Shown: piece after piece, positions 1 through 6,675 of the stretch | How the letters are laid out: the number at the start of each line of letters is the position of its first letter | How positions within the stretch are numbered: the first letter of the stretch is position 1 | Origin: Rhodospirillales bacterium | Lineage (GTDB): Bacteria > Pseudomonadota > Alphaproteobacteria > Rhodospirillales > Casp-alpha2 | Reading direction: 5' to 3' | NCBI GenBank assembly: GCA_017640505.1 | Contig: JAEPQO010000001.1 | Coordinates: 946,625-1,010,624, forward strand | Length of the DNA stretch: 64,000 nucleotides | The notes under the pieces: model-generated | Database searches by the model: none | Told to the model about the DNA's origin: nothing | The model's input: the letters and a program-made list of their open reading frames with translations, nothing else | Program-made: the position numbers and the translations under genes

Positions 1-235
1 CGGCGACGGCACGCATCGGCTTGCCGTGTTCGGCCAGGATCTCGCGGCTCACCTTGTGCACCAGTTCGGCTTCGGTGTCCCAGTGCGTCCAGTCCGGTGC
101 GGGCTGGACGAGGGTGCAGTACTTTTCGCCGTTATCCAGCACGACGCCGACCTCGATCGGGTAGCTGTCGGGACCAAAGCCGGACGCTTCGACGTCGATA
201 ATCGCGGGCGGGAGCTTGACGTTGCCGTAGGCCAT
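1..235 (-). CDS. 3'-5' exonuclease, DEDD family (C-terminal part cut off by window edge)
   Basis: The gene reads leftward off the window, so only the first 78 residues are visible. They begin with the ATG at 233-235 and contain the motif DVEASGF, which matches the ExoI signature (D-x-E) of the DnaQ-like DEDD exonuclease superfamily; the two acidic residues would bind the catalytic metals. The text PIEVGVVL directly after it is also typical of this family, which includes small 3'-5' exonucleases and oligoribonuclease-like proteins. The ExoII and ExoIII motifs lie beyond the edge, so substrate (DNA or RNA) cannot be judged. Family assignment is fairly safe; the specific function is not. Confidence 0.7.
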   Translation of the reverse strand, partial: MAYGNVKLPPAIIDVEASGFGPDSYPIEVGVVLDNGEKYCTLVQPAPDWTHWDTEAELVHKVSREILAEHGKPMRAVA

Positions 236-277
236 TGCGTGGTCTCCCTATCCTGGCCGCGCCGGATCAGCTACCCC

Positions 278-326
278 GGCGGGCCAAGGCGTCACGACCC
301 CGGGCGGGCCAAGGCGTCACGACCCC
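278..326. repeat. Tandem duplication of 24 bases at the 3' end of the LysE gene
   Basis: Two identical 24-base copies lie at 278-301 and 303-326, separated by one base. The right-hand copy overlaps the last codons and the stop codon (317-319) of the LysE-type gene. The left copy is downstream of the stop, so the duplication leaves the protein unchanged. It looks like a local slippage or recombination scar. Confidence 0.8.
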
Positions 327-955
327 CGTCGTGCCAAAGCTAAGCCGAGGCCGGTCCCGAGCAAGAGCGTGCCGGTGATGCCGTGGCGCAGCCGTGCCCT
401 CTGGCCGCCCGCGAGCCACGCTCGCGCGCGTCCGGCGATGATCGCGTACATCCCGTCCAGCAGGAACGCCAGCACCATGAACGTGACGCACAGGATCGCC
501 ACCTGTGGCCCCGCGTCACGCGCCGGGTCGATGAACTGCGGAAAGAACGCGACGAAGAAAAAGATCGTTTTCGGGTTGGTGATGGCGACGACGAAGCCGT
601 GCCAGAACACGCCCTTCGGCTTTTGATCCGGCGGCAACTGCTCGACGGCTTCCGGGCGTTTCCTGAAGACCTCGCGCCATTCCCTGGCACCCAGCCATAC
701 GAGATAGGCGACGCCGGCCCAGCGGATCCATTCGAAGACATCGGCGGCGACCGCCAGCACGGTGGTCAGCCCGAGCGCCCCTGCCGTCAGCATGACCGTC
801 GTCCCGGAGTTGGCGCCGATGACCGTCTTGATGCCGGTGCCCGCGCCGTGTTTCAGGGAATTGGCGATGACCAGCGTGACGATCGGCCCCGGCATCAGGA
901 TCAGCAGCGCGGTGGCGAGAATGAAAGCGGCATAGAGTTCGGGGTCGACGGGCAT
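317..955 (-). CDS. LysE/RhtB family amino-acid or metabolite exporter
   Basis: This 212-residue inner-membrane protein is of the usual length for LysE/RhtB exporters, which move amino acids or homoserine-type metabolites out of the cell. The start at 955 gives MPVDPELYAAF followed at once by the first membrane segment and the family hallmark LMPGP near residue 21, then a Gly-rich stretch (GIKTVIGANSG). An open frame continues upstream to 1087, but that extension is polar, overlaps the FMN riboswitch on the other strand and is unlike the family, so the internal ATG is preferred. The gene is divergent from the riboswitch-ribH unit. The substrate cannot be read from sequence. Confidence 0.85.
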   Translation of the reverse strand: MPVDPELYAAFILATALLILMPGPIVTLVIANSLKHGAGTGIKTVIGANSGTTVMLTAGALGLTTVLAVAADVFEWIRWAGVAYLVWLGAREWREVFRKRPEAVEQLPPDQKPKGVFWHGFVVAITNPKTIFFFVAFFPQFIDPARDAGPQVAILCVTFMVLAFLLDGMYAIIAGRARAWLAGGQRARLRHGITGTLLLGTGLGLALARRGS

Positions 956-1039
956 AACAGTTCTCCGGTTGTCTTCAGAATGAGCAATCCACCGATCATT
1001 GGGTCTGTCAACTCTGATGACCCGGTGATAGGGTGCCGT

Positions 1040-1189
1040 CACGTTCTCGGGGCGGGGCGAAATTCCCCACCGGCGGTATGTACCCAAGGGTACGAGCCCG
1101 CGAGCGCCCGGCCGGCATCCGATCGGCCGGGGTCAGCAGATCCGGTGAGATGCCGGAGCCGACGGTCACAGTCCGGATGGAAGAGAACA
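1040..1189 (+). promoter_or_regulatory. FMN riboswitch (RFN element) upstream of ribH
   Basis: The segment carries the conserved RFN blocks in order: a GGGGCGGGGCGAAATTCCCC-type 5' block, ACCGGCGGTA, AGCCCGCGAGCGC, GGTCAGCAGATCCGGTG and CCGGAGCCGACGGT, ending with AGTCCGGATGGAAGAGAAC, which closes the P1 stem with ACGTTCTC at the left. These are the sequence and helix signatures of the FMN aptamer. It lies about 85 bases before ribH, whose ribosome-binding site AGGAG is at 1256-1260. With no clear U-tract terminator between them, control of translation initiation by FMN is the more likely mode (inference). Confidence 0.96.
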
Positions 1190-1271
1190 GTGCCCGTTGC
1201 CGCATCAGGCGGCAGCGGCGCATGAGTCCCGATTGCGTACGGTCCAAATTCGTTCAGGAGCACGTACTGCA

Positions 1272-1727
1272 ATGACTGCCGATACCCCTAAAATCGCCTA
1301 TATCCAGGCCCGCTGGCATGCGGATATCGTCGACCGCGCCCTCGTCGGTTTCGAGGAACGCATGGCCGAAGCCGGAAACGAAATGCCGGTCGAGATGCAC
1401 AGCCTTGCCGGCGCCTTCGAATTGCCGTTGGTGGCAAAGCGGCTGGCCCAGCGCGACGACATTGCGTGCGTGGTGGCCGCCGGTTTTGTCGTCGACGGCG
1501 GCATATACCGTCATGACTTTGTCGCAGGTGCCGTCGTCTCGGGGCTGATGCAGGTGCAGCTTGAGACAGACACGCCGGTCTTTTCCGTCGTGCTCACGCC
1601 GCACAATTTCCAGGAAACCGAGGAACACATCGGCTTCTTCAAGGCGCATTTCGTGACCAAGGGCCGCGAGGCCGCCGATGCGGTGATGGGGACGCTCGCC
1701 GTGCATGAGGCGCTCGCCGCCGCCTGA
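1272..1727 (+). CDS. ribH: 6,7-dimethyl-8-ribityllumazine synthase, type II (RibH2-like)
   Basis: The enzyme condenses 5-amino-6-ribitylamino-uracil with 3,4-dihydroxy-2-butanone 4-phosphate, the penultimate step of riboflavin synthesis in the cytosol. The 151-residue protein has ARWHADIVD (13-21), GAFELP (47-52), GGIYRHDF (76-83, with the conserved His) and LTPHNF (108-113). These, especially the ARWHADIVD start and the IYRHDFVA block, match the second, decameric type of lumazine synthase known from Brucella and other Rhizobiales rather than the ordinary RibH. The chosen ATG has AGGAG 11 bases upstream; in-frame upstream codons run into the riboswitch. It stands alone behind the FMN riboswitch, as expected for a flavin-repressed second copy. 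Confidence 0.95.
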   Translation: MTADTPKIAYIQARWHADIVDRALVGFEERMAEAGNEMPVEMHSLAGAFELPLVAKRLAQRDDIACVVAAGFVVDGGIYRHDFVAGAVVSGLMQVQLETDTPVFSVVLTPHNFQETEEHIGFFKAHFVTKGREAADAVMGTLAVHEALAAA

Positions 1728-1777
1728 CCGTCATCGCCTGATCTTGCCCGCCGTCCCGTTCGGCGCGAGAATACGGC

Positions 1778-2653
1778 ATGCGACATCGTCTGGGCCTTGT
1801 GGTGTTGGGAGCGCTTTTTTGGGCGGCGCCGGTGCACGCCGATCCCATCGGCGAAGGCGTGAAAGATCTGCCGATCTTCGATGCGCACGTGCATTACAAG
1901 GAACCGGCGTGGGGGCCGTATCCGCCCGGCACCGTGATCGAGCTGATGGACCGGGCCGGCGTCGCCATGGCGCTGGTCTCGTCGACGCCCGACGAGGGCA
2001 CCATCAAGCTCTACGAATACGCGCCGAACCGCATCGTGCCCGAGGTCCGGCCCTATCACGGCGGTTACGGGTCGTCGAACTGGACCAGCTTTGATGGCAT
2101 GTTCGATTACATCCGCGGCCGCATGGACGCTTACCCGCATGTCGGCATCGGCGAGTTCCATCTGCATGATATCGCGAAGGCGGACGAGGGGCTGCTCAGG
2201 CAGATCGCGACACTCGCCGCCGAGCGCGGCGCGTTGCTGCACATCCATTCCGGTGCCGAGCCCGTCAGCTTCATGTACGGGATCGACCCGAACCTGACGA
2301 TCATCTGGGCGCACGCCGGCATGTCGGAGCCGCCCGCCGTCGTCGGGCCGATGATGGACAAGCACCCGACGCTCTATGCCGATCTGTCGTACCGGGAATG
2401 GGAAATCCTGAAGGGGGAGGGCGGCACGCTCGACCCGGCATGGAAGGCGCTGCTGGAGAAACACGCCGACCGCTTCATGGTCGGCACGGACACCTGGGTC
2501 AACGAGCAGTGGGCGCAGTACAGTGATCTTGTCGCCATGAACCGTGCATGGCTGGCGCAGTTCCCGAAGGACCTCGCCGAGGGCTTTGCCTACAGGAACG
2601 CGGAGCGGCTATTCAAACGCAAGGTCAGCCGGGATTTGATCGGGACGCGGTAA
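1778..2653 (+). CDS. Secreted amidohydrolase-family protein (TIM-barrel metal hydrolase)
   Basis: A 291-residue protein with an N-terminal signal peptide (about residues 1-21, ending VHA), so it should act in the periplasm or outside. The mature part has the amidohydrolase-2 type metal motifs: DAHVHY (35-40), GEFHLH (125-130), HIHSG (155-159), WAHAG (177-181) and GTDTW (236-240), which supply the His and Asp ligands of a TIM-barrel metal centre. The family covers decarboxylases and lactone or amide hydrolases; the substrate is unknown. It follows ribH after about 50 bases with no clear promoter, but a functional link to riboflavin is not evident. Confidence 0.8.
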   Translation: MRHRLGLVVLGALFWAAPVHADPIGEGVKDLPIFDAHVHYKEPAWGPYPPGTVIELMDRAGVAMALVSSTPDEGTIKLYEYAPNRIVPEVRPYHGGYGSSNWTSFDGMFDYIRGRMDAYPHVGIGEFHLHDIAKADEGLLRQIATLAAERGALLHIHSGAEPVSFMYGIDPNLTIIWAHAGMSEPPAVVGPMMDKHPTLYADLSYREWEILKGEGGTLDPAWKALLEKHADRFMVGTDTWVNEQWAQYSDLVAMNRAWLAQFPKDLAEGFAYRNAERLFKRKVSRDLIGTR

Positions 2654-2658
2654 CATCC

Positions 2659-2743
2659 CGTCGTCGCCCTGAACTTGGTTCAGGGTCCATACTTTCAGAC
2701 AAGGTGCTAGAGCTTATGGATCCTGAAACTAGTTCAGGATGAC
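2659..2743. repeat. Dispersed palindromic repeat, family A copy 1
   Basis: Two hairpins in tandem: CCCTGAAC (2667-2674) with GTTCAGGG (2678-2685), then ATCCTGAA (2720-2727) with TTCAGGAT (2733-2740). The outer ends CGTC...CCTGAAC and GTTCAGGATGACG are inverted copies of each other. Four more copies lie in this window (near 9.5, 15.5, 28.3 and 36.1 kb), all between genes. Here it sits between two convergent genes and could also end transcription. Confidence 0.85.
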
Positions 2744-2762
2744 GGCGTTGCCTTGGAACGCG

Positions 2763-3299
2763 TTAGAGCTTCTTCGTATACACGTACTCGATGGAGTTCG
2801 ATGCGTCGGCGCAGTGCACGAGGCCGGGCTGGCGCACGTAGCCGAGGTCCTCGTAGAGCCGGTGCGCATCGAGGAAGCGGCTATCGGTATAGAGCATCAT
2901 CATGTCCGCGCCCATCTCGTCACGGGCCGTGCGTTCGACCAGTTCGCAGAGCGTCCGGCCGAGGCCGCGGCCGCGGGCGGCCTGCGAGATGAACAGCTTG
3001 CGGAGCCTGGTGGCGCCCGGTGCGTCGGTCGGTGTCAGCGCGACCGTGCCGCAGATCAGACCCTGGCATTCCGCGACCCAGAAACGTCCGCCGAGACGGC
3101 GATACGCACTTCCCGGTTCGCGCAGCTGCGGGTGTTCTTCGTCGACCTTCAGGACGCAGCCCTGGAACTCGCTGAGCACATCGTCGATCAACTGGATGAC
3201 GGCGTCCGCGTCGTCGTCGGTCGCCTCGCGGACGATGACGTCGGCGACACGTGCTGCAATTCGCGGCTCTTCGATCTTCTCGGCGGCGGCGGTGCTCAT
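2763..3299 (-). CDS. GNAT family N-acetyltransferase
   Basis: A 178-residue cytosolic GNAT-fold protein. The acetyl-CoA pyrophosphate loop is visible as RGRGLG (109-114), preceded by the beta-4 segment RLRKLFIS (98-105), and followed by a typical C-terminal core ending in LYEDLGYV. The first ~20 residues are a non-conserved leader. It begins two bases after the stop of mcd and reads in the same direction, so it is probably the last gene of the ccr-mcd transcript. The acceptor substrate cannot be inferred; protein, antibiotic or metabolite acetylation are all possible. Confidence 0.85.
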   Translation of the reverse strand: MSTAAAEKIEEPRIAARVADVIVREATDDDADAVIQLIDDVLSEFQGCVLKVDEEHPQLREPGSAYRRLGGRFWVAECQGLICGTVALTPTDAPGATRLRKLFISQAARGRGLGRTLCELVERTARDEMGADMMMLYTDSRFLDAHRLYEDLGYVRQPGLVHCADASNSIEYVYTKKL

Positions 3300-3301
3300 C
3301 G

Positions 3302-4984
3302 TCAGTTCCTGCCTTCCAGAAGGCCGCGGGCGATCACCTGCGCCTGAATTTCGGCGGCCCCTTCGAAGATGTTCAGAATGCGCGCGTCGCAGAGCACGCG
3401 GGATATCGGATATTCGAGCGCGTAGCCGTTGCCGCCGTGGATCTGCAATGCTCCGTCGGCGTTGGCCCAGGCGACGCGGGCGGCGAGAAGCTTGGCCATG
3501 CCGGCTTCGATGTCGCAGCGGCGGTCACTGTCCTTTTCGCGGCCCGAGAAGTATGTGATCTGTCGGGCGATCATGGTTTCCACCGCCATCCACGCGAGCT
3601 TGCCGTGGACACGCGGGAAGGCGTAGATCGGCTTGGCGAACTGGATGCGGCCCTTGGCGTATTCGAGGCCCAGCTCCATGGCGTTCTGCGCCACGCCGAC
3701 GGCACGCGCCGCGGTCTGAATGCGGGCACTTTCGAACGTCGCCATGAGCTGCTTGAAGCCCTGGCCCTCCTCGCCGCCGAGCAATTGTTCCGCCGGCACC
3801 TCCATGCCGTCGAAGCCGAGCTCGTATTCCTTCATGCCGCGGTAGCCGAGCACCTCGATCTCGCCGCCGGTCATGCCGTCTTTCGGGAACGGCTCCGCGT
3901 CGGTGCCGCGCGGCTTTTCGACCAGCAGCATGGAAAGGCCCTTGTAGCCGGGCTCGTCCGGGTTGGTGCGGACCAGCAGTGTCATCATGTCGGAACGGCT
4001 GGCGTGCGTGATCCAGGTCTTGTTGCCCGTCACCTTGTAGCTGTCGCCGTCCTTGACCGCGCGGGTCTTGAGCGACGCGAGGTCGGAGCCCGTGCCGGGT
4101 TCGGTGAAGACCGCCGTCGGCAGGATTTCACCGCTGGCGATCAGTGGCAGGTAATGTTCCTTTTGTGCGTCCGTGCCGCCGAGACGAATGAGTTCGGCGG
4201 CGATTTCGGAGCGCGTGCCGAGCGAGCCGACACCGATGTAGGCGCGGCTCAGTTCTTCGGTAACGACGCACATCGCCATTTTTCCAAGACCCAGCCCGCC
4301 GAAATCTTCCGGCACGGTCAGGCCGAAGACACCGAGCTCGGCCATCTGTTCGACGATCTCGATCGGAATCAGGTTGTCCTTCAAATGCCATTCGTGGGCA
4401 TAGGGCAGGACCTGTTCTTCGGCAAAGCGGCGGAACTGGTCGCGCACCATGTCGAGCGTCTCATCCGACAGTCCCGGTGCGCCGAAATGACCGTCCTCGA
4501 TCAACTCGGCGATACGCGCGCGGACGGCGCCCGTGTTGCCGTATTGCTGCAAGGTCCGCACGGCGTCGTTTCTGAAATTGGCAATTTCCGCTTCGCCGAT
4601 GCCGATGTCACCGGGGCGGATCATTTCCAGCTGGCTGATGGCGATGCCGCCTTCGAGCTGGCTCAGGTACTCGCCGTATGCGGCCTGCACCATCAATTGT
4701 TCAAGCTCGGTGAAGCGGTCTTCGGCCTCGAGGCGCTTGCCCCATTCCAGCATCTGGCGCAGGCCCTCGACATAGGTCGCGACCCAGGCAAGGCCATGTA
4801 CTTCGGTTTGATGCTTCTCGACGAGCGGGCCTTTGACGTGGCCGTCGACGACGACCATGTCGCTCAGGTGCTGGCGCGTTTCCGCCAGCAGGGTCTCCGC
4901 GGCCGGCAATGCGGCGTCACAAAGCCCGGTCAGGCCGTCGATCAACGGCTCTTCGGTTTTCCCGCTAGCGTCCATCTTCGTCAT
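3302..4984 (-). CDS. mcd: (2S)-methylsuccinyl-CoA dehydrogenase
   Basis: A 560-residue acyl-CoA dehydrogenase with an additional N-terminal domain of about 150 residues. That length and layout match Mcd of the ethylmalonyl-CoA pathway, which oxidises (2S)-methylsuccinyl-CoA to mesaconyl-CoA using FAD. Visible features are the substrate/FAD-binding text TEPGTGSDLAS, the KTWITHA block and the C-terminal QIHGGNGY and IFEGAAEIQ motifs common to the family. The start at 4984 is preceded by GGAAAG six bases upstream; an ATG two codons earlier (4990) is the alternative, and upstream in-frame codons look non-coding. Its place next to ccr and ecm is the main reason to choose Mcd over another dehydrogenase. 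Confidence 0.9.
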   Translation of the reverse strand: MTKMDASGKTEEPLIDGLTGLCDAALPAAETLLAETRQHLSDMVVVDGHVKGPLVEKHQTEVHGLAWVATYVEGLRQMLEWGKRLEAEDRFTELEQLMVQAAYGEYLSQLEGGIAISQLEMIRPGDIGIGEAEIANFRNDAVRTLQQYGNTGAVRARIAELIEDGHFGAPGLSDETLDMVRDQFRRFAEEQVLPYAHEWHLKDNLIPIEIVEQMAELGVFGLTVPEDFGGLGLGKMAMCVVTEELSRAYIGVGSLGTRSEIAAELIRLGGTDAQKEHYLPLIASGEILPTAVFTEPGTGSDLASLKTRAVKDGDSYKVTGNKTWITHASRSDMMTLLVRTNPDEPGYKGLSMLLVEKPRGTDAEPFPKDGMTGGEIEVLGYRGMKEYELGFDGMEVPAEQLLGGEEGQGFKQLMATFESARIQTAARAVGVAQNAMELGLEYAKGRIQFAKPIYAFPRVHGKLAWMAVETMIARQITYFSGREKDSDRRCDIEAGMAKLLAARVAWANADGALQIHGGNGYALEYPISRVLCDARILNIFEGAAEIQAQVIARGLLEGRN

Positions 4985-5118
4985 CCCCATCTTTCCGGCC
5001 CATATTCCCGGACCGGCCCCGGTTACGTTGCCGCCAGTCCCCCCAGACCGTATTTCCAGCAACGCAGGCATTTTTTCCGGCTGTGCCCAGCCATCGTGAC
5101 AGGCACGTTACAGAGCTA

Positions 5119-5149
5119 CTCCCGCCACGGCAAGCTGCGGTGGCGGGAG
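5119..5149 (-). terminator. Strong hairpin between ccr and mcd
   Basis: GTGGCGGGAG (5140-5149) and CTCCCGCCAC (5119-5128) form a perfect 10-bp GC-rich stem with an 11-base loop, nine bases past the ccr stop codon. No run of T follows on the minus strand, so it is not a classic intrinsic terminator. It may partly uncouple ccr from mcd or protect the ccr transcript end (inference). Confidence 0.45.
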
Positions 5150-5157
5150 CGCTTAAC

Positions 5158-6438
5158 TCAGCCTTCGAGGCAGTCTTCGATGGTGCGCCGGCCCGGTTTC
5201 TTGGCCTGCACCAGCACCGCCATGTTGCCGGGCTTGTGCTGGTTGCGCATCATCTTCATGTGTGCGGCCGGGATGTCGTCCCACGAGAAGACTTCCGACA
5301 TGCACGGATCGATACGGCGTTCGATCACCAGGTTATTGGCCTGGCTCGCCTGATGCAGGTTGGCGAAGTGGCTGCCCTGGATGCGTTTTTGGCGCATCCA
5401 CACGAAGCGTGCGTCCATGGTCAGGTTGTAGCCCGTGGTGCCGGCGCAGAACACGACCATGCCGCCGCGTTTGACGACGTTGCAGCTGACGGGGAACGTG
5501 GCTTCGCCCGGGTGTTCGAACACGAAATCGACGTCGTTGCCCTTGCCGGTGATGTCCCAGATCGCCTTGCCGAACTTGCGGGTCTCTTTCATGTAATCCT
5601 TGAAACCCTCGCCGTTGACCGGCGGCAGCTGGCCCCAGCAGTTGAAGTCCTTGCGGTTGATGACCGCCTTGGCGCCGAGCGACATGACGAACTCGCGCTT
5701 GTCCTCTTCGGACACCACGCCGATGGCGTTGGCGCCGGAGACCGCGCAGAGCTGCACAGCCATCGCGCCGAGACCGCCCGACGCACCCCACACCAGCACG
5801 TTGTGACCCGGGCGCAGGATATGCGGGCGGTGACCGAACAGCATCCGGTACGACGTCGCCAGCACCAGCGTGTAACAGGCGCTTTCTTCCCATGTCAGGT
5901 GCTTCGGACGCGCCATGCACTGGCGATCCTGCACGCGGCAGAACTGTGCGAACGAGCCGTCCGGGGTCTCGTAGCCCCAGATGCGCTGCGAGGTCGAGAA
6001 CATCGGGTCGCCGCCGTTGCATTCCTCGTCGTCGCCGTCGTCCTGGTTACAGTGCACGACCACTTCGTCGCCGACCTTGAAACGGGTGACCTTCGAGCCG
6101 ACCGCATAGACGATGCCGGACGCATCCGATCCGGCGATGTGGTATTCGGCCTTGTGATAGTCGAACGGCGAAATCGGCGTGCCGAGCGCGGCCCAGACGC
6201 CGTTGTAGTTGACGCCGGCGGCCATCACCATGATCAGAACGTCGTGGCTGTCCAGTTCGGGGACGTCGACAACCTCGACCTGCATGGCGCTATCGGGTTC
6301 GCCGTGGCGCTCCTGGCGGATCGCCCACGCGTACATCTGTTTCGGCACATGGCCGAGCGGCGGGATCTCGCCCACTTCATAGAGATCCTTCTTGGGCATG
6401 TTCGGATTGAAATCGATGATTTCGGCGGCTTCGCTCAT
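5158..6438 (-). CDS. ccrA: Crotonyl-CoA carboxylase/reductase
   Basis: This 426-residue medium-chain dehydrogenase/reductase carries out NADPH-dependent reductive carboxylation of crotonyl-CoA to (2S)-ethylmalonyl-CoA, the key reaction of the ethylmalonyl-CoA pathway. The Rossmann motif WGASGGLGAMA lies at 217-227. Residues that by alignment from memory correspond to the CO2-binding pocket are present: the Asn pair in GVNYNG (75-80), Glu157 in GYETPDG and His357 in GSHFAN, as expected of a true carboxylase rather than a plain enoyl reductase. The insert DDGDDEECNGGDPMF (133-147) is also typical of Ccr. It is divergent from ecm and probably co-transcribed with mcd. GGGGAC stands before the ATG. 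Confidence 0.97.
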   Translation of the reverse strand: MSEAAEIIDFNPNMPKKDLYEVGEIPPLGHVPKQMYAWAIRQERHGEPDSAMQVEVVDVPELDSHDVLIMVMAAGVNYNGVWAALGTPISPFDYHKAEYHIAGSDASGIVYAVGSKVTRFKVGDEVVVHCNQDDGDDEECNGGDPMFSTSQRIWGYETPDGSFAQFCRVQDRQCMARPKHLTWEESACYTLVLATSYRMLFGHRPHILRPGHNVLVWGASGGLGAMAVQLCAVSGANAIGVVSEEDKREFVMSLGAKAVINRKDFNCWGQLPPVNGEGFKDYMKETRKFGKAIWDITGKGNDVDFVFEHPGEATFPVSCNVVKRGGMVVFCAGTTGYNLTMDARFVWMRQKRIQGSHFANLHQASQANNLVIERRIDPCMSEVFSWDDIPAAHMKMMRNQHKPGNMAVLVQAKKPGRRTIEDCLEG

Positions 6439-6511
6439 TGGTTCGTCCCCTGTACTCTTGACGTGTCGCTAATCATCGCCGCACGCCTCCCAAAGCTCAC
6501 GACGATCCCCT

Positions 6512-6596
6512 GTTGCGATTGCAAATTTGTTGCAACGCAATATGACTCCTAGACGGAATCTGCTTTCTTCGCAATGCACAATTTGCTACGTTGCAA
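6512..6596. promoter_or_regulatory. TTGCAA-box control region between ccrA and ecm
   Basis: The AT-rich gap between these divergent genes holds TTGCAA palindromes at 6519-6524, 6530-6535 and 6591-6596; the first two are 11 bases apart, one helical turn, and are flanked by TTGCG (6512-6516) and CGCAA (6536-6540). Regulators of the ScfR/RamB/PccR type that control short-chain acyl-CoA genes in alphaproteobacteria are known to bind TTTGCAAA-like sites, so this is a plausible operator cluster. No such regulator gene is in the window. Confidence 0.5.
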
Positions 6597-6675
6597 AAAA
6601 ATATTCCGCGTTTTTAAAATAATATTTCGTGGAAATGGGGAAAGTGGATTTATTTCGTTCGGGGACTTCAGGTTA

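Noticed and set aside
3251-5353. Long open frame (700 codons) antisense to mcd on the plus strand
   Set aside because: It mirrors the codon bias of mcd, has no recognisable motif and crosses the GNAT start and the ccr end; high-GC genes commonly leave their antisense frame open.
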